Source: Magnimaribacter mokuoloeensis
GTDB lineage: Bacteria; Pseudomonadota; Gammaproteobacteria; Magnimaribacterales; Magnimaribacteraceae
Length of the DNA: 64,000 nt
Reading direction: 5' to 3'
Assembly: GCA_041860225.1 (NCBI GenBank)
Contig: CP151794.1
Coordinates: forward strand, 744,001 to 808,000
The stretch's first letter is position 1, and each line of letters opens with the position of its first letter. This document shows positions 1-9,579 of this stretch, piece by piece. Position numbers and translations under genes: made by a program. A model generated the notes under the pieces. The model was not told the DNA's origin, did no database searches, and saw only the letters and a list, made by a program, of their open reading frames with translations.

Positions 1-1
1 A

Positions 2-739
2 CTGGCTAGAGGCGGAGGCTCAATAGAAGATCTTTGGTGTTTTAATATGGAGTCTGTTGCTCGAGAAATCCATAAATCCAATCTTCCTATTATCAGTGCA
101 GTAGGACATGAAACAGATTTTACAATAGCCGATTTTGTTTCGGACCTAAGAGCGCCAACTCCTTCAGCAGCTGCTGAAATAATTAGCCAGTCTCACTCTA
201 ATTTGTTGGAAGAAGTAAAAAGACATGAAGAAAATTTACAAAGAGAAATTTCAAAAAAATTAAGTCTTCATAAAGATGATTTAGATCATAAAGTTGCTCT
301 ATTGAGGCATCCAGGTGACAAACTAAGAGAAACAACACAAAAAATTGATAACCTTGAAATTAGACTAAAAGACTTATTAATCAACACAGCATTAGAAAAG
401 AAAAACAACTTGGCAGGAAAGATTTCTGCCTTAAAGAATTCATCTTTATTGACAAATATTAAATCTAATCAAAATCAAATTAAACTTACTTCAATCAATT
501 TACACAACTTAATTAAGGGTAACATAGAACAAAATAAGACATTCTTTCTTAGCAAGATTAGTACTCTGGAGGCAGTAAGTCCGCTTGCCGTCCTTGCTAG
601 AGGATATTCAATTATCACCAATGAAGAAAATAAAATAATTTCTTCTGCTGAAAGTTTAAAAAAAGATCAAAAAATAAAGGCTAGATTTAAAGAAGGAAAA
701 ATCTTAGCAAAAGTATTACAACAACTAGATGAAGACTAG
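2..739 (+). CDS. xseA: Exodeoxyribonuclease VII large subunit, 3' part (cut by window edge)
   Basis: The reading frame is open from base 2, before the first ATG at 47, and gives the family's glycine-rich ARGGGSIEDLW segment, so the true start lies outside the window. Then follow the conserved GHETDFT and RAPTPSAAAE blocks of the XseA catalytic domain, a long charged helical region and a C-terminal 'ARGYS' strand typical of XseA. With XseB the protein degrades single-stranded DNA to oligonucleotides. About 245 residues are present, roughly half of the usual length. Its stop overlaps the next start by 11 bases. Confidence 0.95.
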   Translation: MARGGGSIEDLWCFNMESVAREIHKSNLPIISAVGHETDFTIADFVSDLRAPTPSAAAEIISQSHSNLLEEVKRHEENLQREISKKLSLHKDDLDHKVALLRHPGDKLRETTQKIDNLEIRLKDLLINTALEKKNNLAGKISALKNSSLLTNIKSNQNQIKLTSINLHNLIKGNIEQNKTFFLSKISTLEAVSPLAVLARGYSIITNEENKIISSAESLKKDQKIKARFKEGKILAKVLQQLDED

Positions 740-1571
740 GCTTCTATCTTTAATCACATTAGTAACAACTTCTTGCGCTAACCTACCCTATCAAACAACT
801 TCTTCTAAATGTCTTTTTCCAATAGATAGTGCTTATTTAGGAGGCTTAATTAACTATTCTCTAGATCTTGATGAAATTGATTCAGAAGAAAGATTGGAAC
901 TTGAAGATTTAACCTTTGCAACTTGCAAATCTGGTTCTAAATTATTAATTCTAGCTCCTGTGCCCTTGGCATATCCAGAAAAGAAAGTTCAACTCACTCT
1001 ATCTAATAAAGTTATCGCGTCTATTAAAATAGCCGATAAATCCTACAGAGAGTCTAGAATAGAAATACAGAATAATAATTTTGTAAATCCTTCTGAAGTC
1101 ACACAAAAAAGAATTAAAAAAGAATATACCTTAGGCCAAAAAGCGAAAAATACTTTTACTCGAGAAGAAGTTAAACAGGTCATGATGGATAAACCTCTCA
1201 AAGGCATAATTAGTAGCGAATTTGGAGTGAAAAGGTTTATAAATGGTCGGCCAAGAAATAGGCATATAGGTCTAGATATTGCTGCTAGCGAGGGCACTCC
1301 AGTTCAAGTTCCGTTAGCAGGTAATATAATCCTTTCAGATAATTTCTTTTATAAAGGTAATGTAGTTTATATTGATCATGGGGATGGCTTAGTGAGTAGT
1401 TATTCTCATTTAAGCAGCAGGGCTGTTGATGTAGGTCAAGTAGTTTCTTCAGGAGAGGTTCTAGGATTTGTAGGGAGCACAGGAAGAGTGACTGGTCCTC
1501 ATCTGCATTGGGAAGTCTTTTATCTTGGCATACCAATCAATCCAGAGATATTCCTTAAAATAAAATATTAG
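729..1571 (+). CDS. M23 family metallopeptidase (LytM/NlpD-type), lipoprotein
   Basis: The 280-residue protein starts with a short hydrophobic leader ending in a lipobox-like TTSC (Cys16), so it is probably anchored to a membrane facing the periplasm. Residues about 155-280 form a LytM/M23 domain with the zinc ligands His179, Asp183 (HxxxD) and His260 (HLHWE). M23 enzymes cut peptidoglycan cross-links, or activate amidases when degenerate; here the zinc residues are kept. It overlaps xseA by 11 bases, so the two are likely translated together. Neither the substrate nor a division role can be read from sequence. Confidence 0.85.
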   Translation: MKTRLLSLITLVTTSCANLPYQTTSSKCLFPIDSAYLGGLINYSLDLDEIDSEERLELEDLTFATCKSGSKLLILAPVPLAYPEKKVQLTLSNKVIASIKIADKSYRESRIEIQNNNFVNPSEVTQKRIKKEYTLGQKAKNTFTREEVKQVMMDKPLKGIISSEFGVKRFINGRPRNRHIGLDIAASEGTPVQVPLAGNIILSDNFFYKGNVVYIDHGDGLVSSYSHLSSRAVDVGQVVSSGEVLGFVGSTGRVTGPHLHWEVFYLGIPINPEIFLKIKY

Positions 1572-2029
1572 TCAATGATGAGTGCTTCAAGACTTTCTTG
1601 GGTTTGAGGTCCAATTAAAGTATGAATAAGAATTCCTTCAGGGTTGATAATATAAGTCGCGGGTAAGCTGGGTGGTGCTTCCCATCCAAATAAAATTCCT
1701 GGGTCAGTTAAGATACTAGGAACATTGACTCCAAACCTGATGATCTGACTCTGGAGCTCTTCGCCTTCTAACCTGTCAAAATTATAAGTAAGTACGAGCG
1801 CCCTATCCTCATTATCATTATAAAAATTTTCTAGTTCAGGCATTTCTTTTATACAAGGAGGACACCAATCAGCCCAGTAATTTACAATGAGCCATCTCCC
1901 CAAAAAATCATCTAATTTTCCTGAACTACCATCTACCAACCTATAATCTGGTTCGGAACATGAACCTAAAATCAATATAAGATATGTAAGAAAAAAGTAT
2001 TTAGTCTTGTAATATAGGTTTTTTAACAT
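1568..2029 (-). CDS. TlpA-like thioredoxin-fold lipoprotein
   Basis: The 153-residue protein has a hydrophobic leader with a lipobox (LGSC, Cys24) and then a thioredoxin fold with the redox motif WCPPC (Cys56, Cys59). The cis-proline region appears as SLPATY. TlpA/ResA-like proteins reduce disulfides in the periplasm, often for cytochrome c maturation or for folding. The gene is convergent with the M23 gene, overlapping it by 4 bases, and stands alone on its strand. The partner is unknown. Confidence 0.85.
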   Translation of the reverse strand: MLKNLYYKTKYFFLTYLILILGSCSEPDYRLVDGSSGKLDDFLGRWLIVNYWADWCPPCIKEMPELENFYNDNEDRALVLTYNFDRLEGEELQSQIIRFGVNVPSILTDPGILFGWEAPPSLPATYIINPEGILIHTLIGPQTQESLEALIID

Positions 2030-2047
2030 AATTCAATAAATTTACTG

Positions 2048-2404
2048 ATGAACAATTTTACCATTTACCACAATCCAAGGTGCAGCAAATCTAGACAAAC
2101 TTTAGAATTACTCAAAGAAAATAATATTGAACCTGAAATTATCCTATATCTCGAGAACCCTCCTTCTGAAGAGAAACTTACAGAGCTCATTGATCTTTTA
2201 GGAATCAATCCTAGGGATTTACTTAGAAAGGGTGAAGAAGAATATAAAACTCACAACCTTAGAGATGAAAGCTTAAAAGGCAAAGATATAATCAAGATTA
2301 TGTCTGAGAATCCGAAACTAATTGAAAGACCAATTGTTATCTCAAAAAATAAGGCTATCATTGGCAGGCCTCCAGAAAATGTGCTGATGTTAATCAATCA
2401 ATAA
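2048..2404 (+). CDS. ArsC-family arsenate reductase-like protein
   Basis: The 118-residue protein carries the ArsC/Spx-fold signature NPRCSKSRQTL with the catalytic Cys12, and the C-terminal RPIV...IGRPPENV segment that supplies the conserved arginine. Length and motifs fit the glutaredoxin-dependent ArsC group (ArsC/YfgD). No arsenic regulator or pump lies nearby, so arsenate reduction in vivo is an inference from family. It lies five bases before sppA and may be cotranscribed with it. Confidence 0.85.
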   Translation: MNNFTIYHNPRCSKSRQTLELLKENNIEPEIILYLENPPSEEKLTELIDLLGINPRDLLRKGEEEYKTHNLRDESLKGKDIIKIMSENPKLIERPIVISKNKAIIGRPPENVLMLINQ

Positions 2405-2408
2405 AATT

Positions 2409-4244
2409 ATGGAACAAAAAACTTTTTTTGAAAAATTCAAAAAAAATCCTCTTTTTTGGATTTTTTCTGGCGAATTATTTTTCCTATCATTGAACATAAT
2501 CTTCTTAATTGCGCTTCTAGTAGGTTTGATTTCACTTATCAGTTCTATATTCGTAGATGATTTCGATGATCCTACCGATAAAGCACTAGTAATTAGGCCT
2601 ATGGGCCCTATCGTTGAGCAAGTAGCTGATTCGAATGATCCTATCGACAACCTGAGTGGTAATTTGCCAAAAGAACTTTATGTGGGTGATCTATTAGAAG
2701 TGTTAGACGCAGCAGCTTCAGATCAAAGAGTTCAGAATATTATTCTAAGCCTGGATAACATAGATGGGACAGGCCAGGCTGTACTTTATGATGTAGGCAA
2801 TGCTCTTCAAAAACTTCAAGAAGCAGATAAAAATATTATTGCTGTGGGTGATTACTATACGAGAAGTGGTTATTACCTCGCGTCTTTTGCTGACGAAATC
2901 ATTATGAATACAGATGGAATTGTAGAAATGTATGGCTTTGGAAGAAGCAGACTATTTTACAAGTCCTTCTTAGATAAAATAAAAGTGGATTTTAATATTT
3001 TTAGAGTCGGAACTTTTAAATCTGCGGTTGAACCATACTTAGGTAATGAAATGTCTGAAGCCGCAAAAGAAGCTAATCTTGCTTATCTGGACGTTCTTTG
3101 GAGTTCTTACAAAGATGTCATTTCAAAAAATAGAAATATGTCTTCTGAGCAAATACAGTTTTTAGTGGATAATGCCGATACGATCCTAACTGAAGAAGGC
3201 ATATCAAGTGCTGAAGCAATCTTAAATTATGGACTTGTAGACAAACTAATGCCCAGGACTAAAACAAGAAATTACTTTAAAGAGCTTTTTGGTGAATCAG
3301 ACGATAAAATGAGTTTCGCTCAAATTTCAGGATATGAATACTTCAGACTGATTCAATCAGAAAAAAATGCTGAATCGGCTGAAGATAAAATTGCAGTTGT
3401 AGTAGCTAGAGGAACTATCGTCGATGGTGTGCAACCTCCTGGCATGATAGGTGGAGACTCTACTTCTAGGTTGATACGTGAAGCTCATGAAGATGAAGAT
3501 GTTAAAGCCATAGTCTTGAGAGTTGACTCTGGCGGTGGTGGAGTTTTTGCTTCTGAACAAATAAGACTAGAACTCTTAGAAGCAAAAGAAAAAGGACTGA
3601 CAATTATTGCGTCTATGGGCAATGTTGCTGCATCGGGAGGTTATTGGATTTCTGCTAACGCTCATGAAATTTGGGCATCTCATAATACTATTACTGGATC
3701 TATTGGAATCTTCGGAATATTGCCTACTTTTGACAGAGCGCTTAATGAGATTGGAATAAATAGTGACGGTGTTAAAACCTCTAGATTAGATCTTTCAGGG
3801 GATCCAACAAGTCCACTTGATCAAGGACTATCTAAGATTATTCAAAGCGAAATAGAATACGGCTATAAGCGATTTATAGGATTAGTTAGCGAAGCTAGAG
3901 AAATTCCTATCGAGGAAGTAGATAAAATGGCTCAAGGTAGAGTTTGGGTAGGCTCTAAAGCTTTAGAGCTTGGCTTGATTGATAATATTGGTAACCTTCA
4001 AATGGCAATTGAAAGAGCTGCTGAACTTGCAGGGATTGATGAATATAGTTCCTATTATCCAGAACAAGAAGTTAATTGGAGAGAGCAAATTTTTAATAGA
4101 CTTTCAGGATATATTGGTTGGGCTTTTCCTTCCTTTATCAAAGACAATATCCTGATAAAGGAAACTGTGAAAATTTTACAGGATGTAGATAAACTCAATG
4201 ACCCTAAGGGCATGTATATTATCTGTGAAGACTGTCAGATTTAG
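2409..4244 (+). CDS. sppA: Signal peptide peptidase SppA, 67K type
   Basis: The 611-residue protein has one N-terminal membrane helix (about 19-48) followed by two tandem S49 domains. The predicted catalytic pair is visible: Lys204 in GTFKSAVEP in the first domain and Ser409 in AASGGYW in the second, as in E. coli SppA. It is an inner-membrane serine protease with its active site in the periplasm that degrades cleaved signal peptides. Length matches the long gammaproteobacterial form. Its 3' end overlaps the convergent hda gene by 26 bases. Confidence 0.95.
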   Translation: MEQKTFFEKFKKNPLFWIFSGELFFLSLNIIFLIALLVGLISLISSIFVDDFDDPTDKALVIRPMGPIVEQVADSNDPIDNLSGNLPKELYVGDLLEVLDAAASDQRVQNIILSLDNIDGTGQAVLYDVGNALQKLQEADKNIIAVGDYYTRSGYYLASFADEIIMNTDGIVEMYGFGRSRLFYKSFLDKIKVDFNIFRVGTFKSAVEPYLGNEMSEAAKEANLAYLDVLWSSYKDVISKNRNMSSEQIQFLVDNADTILTEEGISSAEAILNYGLVDKLMPRTKTRNYFKELFGESDDKMSFAQISGYEYFRLIQSEKNAESAEDKIAVVVARGTIVDGVQPPGMIGGDSTSRLIREAHEDEDVKAIVLRVDSGGGGVFASEQIRLELLEAKEKGLTIIASMGNVAASGGYWISANAHEIWASHNTITGSIGIFGILPTFDRALNEIGINSDGVKTSRLDLSGDPTSPLDQGLSKIIQSEIEYGYKRFIGLVSEAREIPIEEVDKMAQGRVWVGSKALELGLIDNIGNLQMAIERAAELAGIDEYSSYYPEQEVNWREQIFNRLSGYIGWAFPSFIKDNILIKETVKILQDVDKLNDPKGMYIICEDCQI

Positions 4245-4947
4245 TTTGTAATAACTCTCTTACTAAGGATGGGGTTACTTTTCTCTTTTTCTTAAGGGAA
4301 TAAATATCTAATTCATTAATAAGCTTTAATAAATCAGATAGGCTTCTTGAAGTGTGACTGACAATGTAGCCTATTGTTTTTTCATCTAAATGGATTCCTT
4401 TTCTTTTGGATGATTGAGAAAGGGCCTCTTTTTTTTCTTCATCTGTGATTTCAGGTATTTCGATCGCAGTGAAATAAGATAGTCTTGATTTTAAGTCCAT
4501 TAATTCGATTTTTAGATCTTTTGAAACTAAATTTGATGATAAGTAAATCTTCGTCTTGCTAGAAAGGGCTTCATTGATTAGAGAAAATAATGCTCTCTCC
4601 CAATCATTTTCTTGAGGTAGTTGATCTATCTTTTCGATAAGTAAGACTTCTAAGGTGTCTAGATTCTTAAAAATATCTGGAGAGGTTATCCTATTATCAT
4701 CAAAAGAAAGGTGGAGAGTCTTCATATCCCGATTGATAAACTCCCTATGAAGGGCTCTCATTAAGTATGACTTACCTACTCCTTCAAGACCCCATAAATA
4801 AAAGAGATTAGAAACAGAATTTTCTAGTAAAGTACTTTTTAAAAACTCTAAAGAATTGCGATTGCTATCACATTTTATAAATTTATCTAAGCTTATAGAA
4901 TCATCTAATTTTATATTTAGGTTAAGCTGATCAGGTGGTTGATTCAT
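4219..4947 (-). CDS. hda: DnaA regulatory inactivator Hda-like AAA+ protein
   Basis: The 242-residue protein has a DnaA-like AAA+ domain with a Walker A site (GLEGVGKS) and sensor regions, but no DnaA DNA-binding domain. Near the N-terminus QLNLNI resembles the clamp-binding motif with which Hda docks on the beta clamp. Hda stimulates ATP hydrolysis by DnaA and so limits re-initiation. It sits behind a phosphatidyltransferase gene (4-base overlap) and DUF2066, a common gammaproteobacterial grouping near purM. The Walker B acidic motif looks altered (LLIEKID), as is usual in Hda. Confidence 0.88.
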   Translation of the reverse strand: MNQPPDQLNLNIKLDDSISLDKFIKCDSNRNSLEFLKSTLLENSVSNLFYLWGLEGVGKSYLMRALHREFINRDMKTLHLSFDDNRITSPDIFKNLDTLEVLLIEKIDQLPQENDWERALFSLINEALSSKTKIYLSSNLVSKDLKIELMDLKSRLSYFTAIEIPEITDEEKKEALSQSSKRKGIHLDEKTIGYIVSHTSRSLSDLLKLINELDIYSLKKKRKVTPSLVRELLQTKSDSLHR

Positions 4948-5489
4948 AAAATCTGTTTGAATATTGCTTTGCCTTCATTCCAAAGATAAGTGAAAAGACT
5001 TAAAAAAATAAAAAATGTTACACCGGCCATTGCTATCCATTCAAAGTAATAAGGTAATATTTGAAAGGCTGATTGAATTAAGACAATTATAAATAGGGCA
5101 ATAACCCACCCCGTATAGTGCTTTCCCCATCTATTTGGCAGAGCTTGTCTGTTTTCAAACAGAAGCAAATGCAGCATGGCTCCGATGAGAATAATTCCGT
5201 CCCTAGAGAGAATCAAATAAACAAACCATAGAGGGAGTTTCTCTGAGAAGGCAAAAGCTAGTAATGTAGCTATTACTAAACATTTATCAGCTAGAGGGTC
5301 TGCAAATTGCCCGAAATCGCTGAACCAATTGAATTTTCTTGCAAGATATCCATCCAGGCCATCAGATAAACCTGCTACAACAAATAGAACAAGAGCCAAA
5401 AAATCTTCACCCTCATATATACAAATACTAATTGGAATGACAAGGACAAACCGAAGTCCCGTTATCAAATTAGGAATAGCTGCTAACAT
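4944..5489 (-). CDS. CDP-alcohol phosphatidyltransferase (PgsA-like)
   Basis: The 181-residue membrane protein contains the complete CDP-alcohol phosphatidyltransferase signature DG..AR........G...D...D in 'DGLDGYLARKFNWFSDFGQF' followed by ADPLADK. Four or more hydrophobic segments surround it. The family moves a phosphatidyl group from CDP-diacylglycerol to an alcohol; size and context favour glycerol-3-phosphate (PgsA) or a cardiolipin-type relative, but the substrate cannot be fixed from motifs. It lies between DUF2066 (upstream, 2 bases) and hda (overlap). Confidence 0.85.
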   Translation of the reverse strand: MLAAIPNLITGLRFVLVIPISICIYEGEDFLALVLFVVAGLSDGLDGYLARKFNWFSDFGQFADPLADKCLVIATLLAFAFSEKLPLWFVYLILSRDGIILIGAMLHLLLFENRQALPNRWGKHYTGWVIALFIIVLIQSAFQILPYYFEWIAMAGVTFFIFLSLFTYLWNEGKAIFKQIL

Positions 5490-5491
5490 TT

Positions 5492-6505
5492 TTAACTTTT
5501 AAAGTACTCAAATGTAATTATATCCTGAGATAAGTTACTTATTTTTTTATAATTTTCATGTATGTCCAAAAGGTTCAGTAAATCTTCTCTTGAACCGTAA
5601 TGCGAAAGGTTGATCTCTACATTCTCTCCAGAAATTCCAATAATAGAAACATTATAAACAAGAACTTGAGTACTCAAATCTTCTAAAGTGCTTTCTAAAT
5701 CGTAAAAACTATTTATACCCTCTATTCTGATTTTAGTAATATTTTGAATGTTTTTGTTAACAACTAAAGATCTCTTTGAGTTTATATCATCCAATAGGTC
5801 ATTGAACATTTCCTGCGGAGATAAGCGAAAATTTCCAAAAGAGGATTGGCACTTAGGCTCTTCCAATAAAAGACCAAACTCATCCTTAGTAAGACAGAAA
5901 ATCCAAGCATCTATTTCATATCGCCTAGAAATAATTTCCATGAAACGCTGAGGATATATTGAACCTAAAGTGTCATAATAATTTATATCAGTTAGATCCA
6001 TTAGCGGCCTAGTCATCTTTGCATTTCTATCTAGCGAAAGACTTTCCAAATTATTTTTCAGCTCATTACACTTTTCTAATTCATTTGCATTTTGAGTACT
6101 CTTATCTATCTCAACACAAGGAAGGAAGGTAAGAATCAAAGGTAGGTCAGACAGCCAAATGGGAAGTTCATTCTGCGATAAGTAGCTTCTTATCAAGTCT
6201 CCTTCATAAATAAAAGTCGCTACAATCTTCCCATCTTCTGTACCCAGTTTATATTGATTTACATATGTTTCAGGCGAATCAATCATTTTAATAATAGAGC
6301 GTTGATTGGTGATCTTAGAGTTGCCCGTTAGATTAACAAGTAGTGTAGATAATCCACTTTGCATGCCCCTTTTAATGGAGTTTTGGTCTGTACCTTCAAT
6401 AGTGACAACCTTTTCGTAATTCTTTTTTAAGCTGTATATTTCTGCAGAATTTAAGTAATAAATACCGCAAAATAATACAACGCATAGAAAAAAGTTTTTA
6501 AACAT
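5492..6505 (-). CDS. DUF2066 family exported protein
   Basis: The 337-residue protein starts with a signal peptide (hydrophobic run at residues 4-20 ending near NSAEIY). The region KRGMQSGLSTLLVNLTG followed by YVNQYKL matches the DUF2066 family of gammaproteobacteria, which commonly lies between purM and hda/pgsA genes. Function is unknown; a periplasmic location is expected. It is the first gene of the minus-strand group DUF2066-pgsA-like-hda and is divergent from purM across 64 bases. Confidence 0.75.
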   Translation of the reverse strand: MFKNFFLCVVLFCGIYYLNSAEIYSLKKNYEKVVTIEGTDQNSIKRGMQSGLSTLLVNLTGNSKITNQRSIIKMIDSPETYVNQYKLGTEDGKIVATFIYEGDLIRSYLSQNELPIWLSDLPLILTFLPCVEIDKSTQNANELEKCNELKNNLESLSLDRNAKMTRPLMDLTDINYYDTLGSIYPQRFMEIISRRYEIDAWIFCLTKDEFGLLLEEPKCQSSFGNFRLSPQEMFNDLLDDINSKRSLVVNKNIQNITKIRIEGINSFYDLESTLEDLSTQVLVYNVSIIGISGENVEINLSHYGSREDLLNLLDIHENYKKISNLSQDIITFEYFKS

Positions 6506-6569
6506 CCTTAATTAGTTTAGAAGTATTTAACTAAGATAGGTAAAATAGATTAAAAAAGTCTCTAAGTCG

Positions 6570-7634
6570 ATGCCAACTGACCATAAAGAAAAAGGGGAAA
6601 ATCTAAAAGAGCTAAGCTACAAGCAGTCGGGCGTTGATGTTGATGCCGGTTATGAGCTAGTTAAGAAAATTAAACCGTTTGTAGAGAAGACCCGTAGACC
6701 GGAGATTCTATCTGGATTAGGATCATTTTCTGCCTTAACTAGAATTCCAAAACACATAGAAAATCCAATTCTTGTAACTTGCACGGATGGTGTAGGAACA
6801 AAAATAGAAATCGCTAAAGAAATGAATAATTATTCAACAATAGGTATTGATTTGGTAGCTATGTGTGTCAATGATCTTGTGGTTTGTGGGGCTGAACCTT
6901 TAGTCTTTCTTGATTATTATGTTACGGATAGACTAAATATAGAGACGGCTTCAAAAGTCATTGAAGGTATAGCTAAAGGGTGTGAACAAGCAAATTGTTC
7001 TTTAGTCGGTGGAGAAACTGCAGAACATCCAGGAAGCTTTCCAGATGATAGTTTCGATTTGGCAGGTTTTTCTATGGGCGTGGTAGATGAAAACTCGATG
7101 ATAGGCCAGGACGGTCCTAAGAATGATGATGTGCTGATTGGTATCGAGTCATCAGGTTTTCATTCAAATGGTTATTCATTATTGAGAAAAATAATTGCTG
7201 ATTATCAACTAGATCTAGGATCTAAAATACAAAAAGAGGAGATCGGTAAAATTTTTTTAGAGCCTACCAATATTTATGTCTCTGCAATATTGGCTCTTAA
7301 AAAAATTCTTGAAATTAACGCAATAGCGCACATTACTGGAGGTGGTTTTTTTGAAAATATTCCTAGAATGTTAAATGAAAATCAGAAAGCAATCATAAAC
7401 CATGACTTCAGTGACTGGCCTGCAGGGCACTACTTTGAATGGTTAATGCAACTAACAAATATGCCTAAAGAGAACTTATTAAACACCTTTAATTGTGGTG
7501 TTGGTATGATCATTGCTGTTAGTCAAGCTAATGAGGAAGATGCTTTAGGGATATTGAATCAATCCTATTTTGCTAAAACAATTGGTAAAGTTGAAGAAAG
7601 AAAGGTGAACGAAAAAGAGATTTCTTTTGTCTAA
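6570..7634 (+). CDS. purM: Phosphoribosylformylglycinamidine cyclo-ligase (AIR synthetase)
   Basis: PurM closes the imidazole ring of AIR from FGAM with ATP, the fifth step of purine synthesis. The 354-residue protein has the family start LSYKQSGVDVDAGYELV, the GVGTK segment, the MCVNDLVVCGAEPLVFLDYYVT block and GGETAEHPG. A ten-residue charged extension precedes the usual start but no better in-frame start is evident. purN follows after 5 bases, the usual purMN operon. Confidence 0.97.
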   Translation: MPTDHKEKGENLKELSYKQSGVDVDAGYELVKKIKPFVEKTRRPEILSGLGSFSALTRIPKHIENPILVTCTDGVGTKIEIAKEMNNYSTIGIDLVAMCVNDLVVCGAEPLVFLDYYVTDRLNIETASKVIEGIAKGCEQANCSLVGGETAEHPGSFPDDSFDLAGFSMGVVDENSMIGQDGPKNDDVLIGIESSGFHSNGYSLLRKIIADYQLDLGSKIQKEEIGKIFLEPTNIYVSAILALKKILEINAIAHITGGGFFENIPRMLNENQKAIINHDFSDWPAGHYFEWLMQLTNMPKENLLNTFNCGVGMIIAVSQANEEDALGILNQSYFAKTIGKVEERKVNEKEISFV

Positions 7635-7639
7635 TTTGG

Positions 7640-8242
7640 ATGAGCGCGTTTAAGGTTGCAGTACTTATATCTGGTAATGGTTCAAATTTGCAAGCAATCA
7701 TTGATGAATTTGAGAACGATAAATCTATTGAAATATGTTGTGTTTTAAGCAACATGAAAAACGCGTTTGGGTTAGAAAGGGCCAGGAAAGCGGGAATAAA
7801 AAACCATTTCGTTGATCACAGTCAGTTTTCTTCAAGAGAAAAATTTGAAAAAGAACTAATTAAGGTTCTTGAAAAGTATAATGTAGACCTTATTGTTCTT
7901 GCCGGCTTTATGAGAATTCTGAGCAAAGTATTTGTAGAAAAATATATAGGAAAACTGATAAATATCCACCCTTCCCTGCTTCCGAAACATAAAGGCCTAG
8001 ACACACATAGAAGAGTTTTGGAAAACAATGATGTATATCATGGAGTTACAGTTCATTTTGTAGATAATACCCTTGATGGGGGTCCTATTTGTGCTCAATC
8101 TAAGTTTGAAGTAAAAACAAAAAGTATTGAAGGTTTAGAAAAAAGAGTTCACGAGCTAGAGCATATAATCTATCCAAAAGTTATAAAGGAAATCTCTCAA
8201 GGTAGAATTACTCTATCAGAGGGAAAAGTATTAAAAATTTGA
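7640..8242 (+). CDS. purN: Phosphoribosylglycinamide formyltransferase (GART)
   Basis: PurN transfers formyl from 10-formyltetrahydrofolate to GAR, the third step of purine synthesis. The 200-residue protein has the N-terminal VLISGNGSNLQAI motif, LAGFMRIL, and the catalytic NIHPSLLPKHKG loop (Asn, His) with the later HFVDNTLDGG segment carrying the catalytic Asp. It is cotranscribed with purM and overlaps the following DUF3108 gene region. Confidence 0.97.
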   Translation: MSAFKVAVLISGNGSNLQAIIDEFENDKSIEICCVLSNMKNAFGLERARKAGIKNHFVDHSQFSSREKFEKELIKVLEKYNVDLIVLAGFMRILSKVFVEKYIGKLINIHPSLLPKHKGLDTHRRVLENNDVYHGVTVHFVDNTLDGGPICAQSKFEVKTKSIEGLEKRVHELEHIIYPKVIKEISQGRITLSEGKVLKI

Positions 8243-8247
8243 GAATT

Positions 8248-8940
8248 ATGAAAAAAATAATTTTGATCTCACTAGTCTTATCTATCTTTAACTACCTAAA
8301 AGGTGCAGATGAAATAAAGCCTTCAAGGGCTACACTAGAAAGTAATGTTGGCGAGATGAAAGTTGAGATGATGAAACTAGATAATGGTCATTGGAAGTTA
8401 AATTCTCTTTTAGATGGTGGTTCGATCGTTAAAAGAGAAGAATCAGAAATTTTTGAACTTGTAGAAAATCAGATAAAACCAATTAAATATGATTTTAATC
8501 AAAGAATTTTGTTTAGGCGCTATAAGGCTTCAGCAGATTTTAATTGGGATAAGAATGAAGTTAAATTTATTGAAAATAAAAATAAAGGCATTTTGACCCT
8601 TTCTGAAAATGTCGTAGGTCCTAGCTCTGCTTCTTTGCAACTACGGTTAGATTTTAGGCAATTCGATATGGATAAAATACCTGACTCTATATCCTATGTA
8701 GTTTACTGGAGAGGAGCTTTAAAAAATCGAACTTATGAAGTGCAAAAAGAAAAAGAATCTATTGAAACACCATTTGGAACTTATGAGGCATTCAAGGTTA
8801 CACGACAATTCGAAGAAGGTAGCGAAAGATCTCAAGTCTTCTGGTTAGCTCCAGACTTAGATTTTTCTGTGATCAAAATCTATGATAAAAATGAACGCGA
8901 AGTTGAAATAAAAATTAAGAACTTCGAAGAAATTAGTTAA
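8248..8940 (+). CDS. DUF3108-like exported protein
   Basis: I chose the ATG at 8248, which directly begins the signal peptide (MKKIILISLVLSIFN), rather than the TTG at 8239 that overlaps the end of purN. The mature part is beta-rich with the pattern seen in DUF3108 proteins (Y..ETP.GT.EAF.V......R....WLAPDL). DUF3108 genes often follow purMN in gammaproteobacteria. Function is unknown; a periplasmic or outer-membrane-associated role is likely. It ends against convergent dcd with a 4-base overlap. Confidence 0.75.
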   Translation: MKKIILISLVLSIFNYLKGADEIKPSRATLESNVGEMKVEMMKLDNGHWKLNSLLDGGSIVKREESEIFELVENQIKPIKYDFNQRILFRRYKASADFNWDKNEVKFIENKNKGILTLSENVVGPSSASLQLRLDFRQFDMDKIPDSISYVVYWRGALKNRTYEVQKEKESIETPFGTYEAFKVTRQFEEGSERSQVFWLAPDLDFSVIKIYDKNEREVEIKIKNFEEIS

Positions 8941-9506
8941 GCCTTGGGCAGCGTTACACCTGTCTGCCCTTGATATTTTCCGCCCCTATCTTTATAACTT
9001 ATCTCACATTCCTCATCAGATTCCAAAAAGAGCATTTGAGCAACACCTTCGTTAGCATAAATCTTTGCTGGTAAGCTCGTAGTATTTGAAAACTCCAAAG
9101 TAACGTGCCCTTCCCACTCTGGTTCTAGCGGTGTCACGTTTACTATTATTCCACATCTAGCATATGTGGACTTACCTAAACAAATAGTAAGGACATTTCT
9201 GGGAATTCTAAAATATTCGATAGTACTAGCAAGAGCAAAGGAGTTTGGAGGTATCACGCAAACATCACTTTTTACATCTACAAAACTATTCTCATCAAAA
9301 CTTTTTGGATCAACAGTAGCAGAATTAATATTAGTAAATACTTTAAATTCATTAGAGCATCTAACATCATATCCATAAGAAGAGGTTCCATAAGAAATCA
9401 ATTTCTCTTCTTTTTTTCCTAACCTTACCTGCCCAGACTCAAAAGGCTCTATCATCCTATGATTATTAGCCATTTCTTTAATCCACTTATCGGATTTAAT
9501 ACTCAT
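8937..9506 (-). CDS. dcd: dCTP deaminase
   Basis: Dcd deaminates dCTP to dUTP and so feeds dTTP synthesis. The 189-residue protein has SYGYDVRC near the start, the nucleotide-binding GKSTYARCGI loop, and the catalytic-glutamate segment PLEPEWEGHVTLEFSN, plus the C-terminal KY.GQTGVTLP closing lid. The length is standard. It is monocistronic, convergent with the DUF3108 gene and divergent from the M20 hydrolase. Confidence 0.97.
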   Translation of the reverse strand: MSIKSDKWIKEMANNHRMIEPFESGQVRLGKKEEKLISYGTSSYGYDVRCSNEFKVFTNINSATVDPKSFDENSFVDVKSDVCVIPPNSFALASTIEYFRIPRNVLTICLGKSTYARCGIIVNVTPLEPEWEGHVTLEFSNTTSLPAKIYANEGVAQMLFLESDEECEISYKDRGGKYQGQTGVTLPKA

Positions 9507-9579
9507 GATTGTTTTTATTTAATCTTTATTGATGTTGTATGATACTGTGCCAAATAAAAAATACATAAACTTTTATCTA

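Noticed and set aside
2390..2650. Minus-strand open frame over the start of sppA
   Set aside because: It is a shadow of sppA without codon sense or a ribosome site.
9529..9579. Longer N-terminus of the M20 amidohydrolase
   Set aside because: The extra 17 residues would precede and spoil a clear signal peptide starting at 9580.
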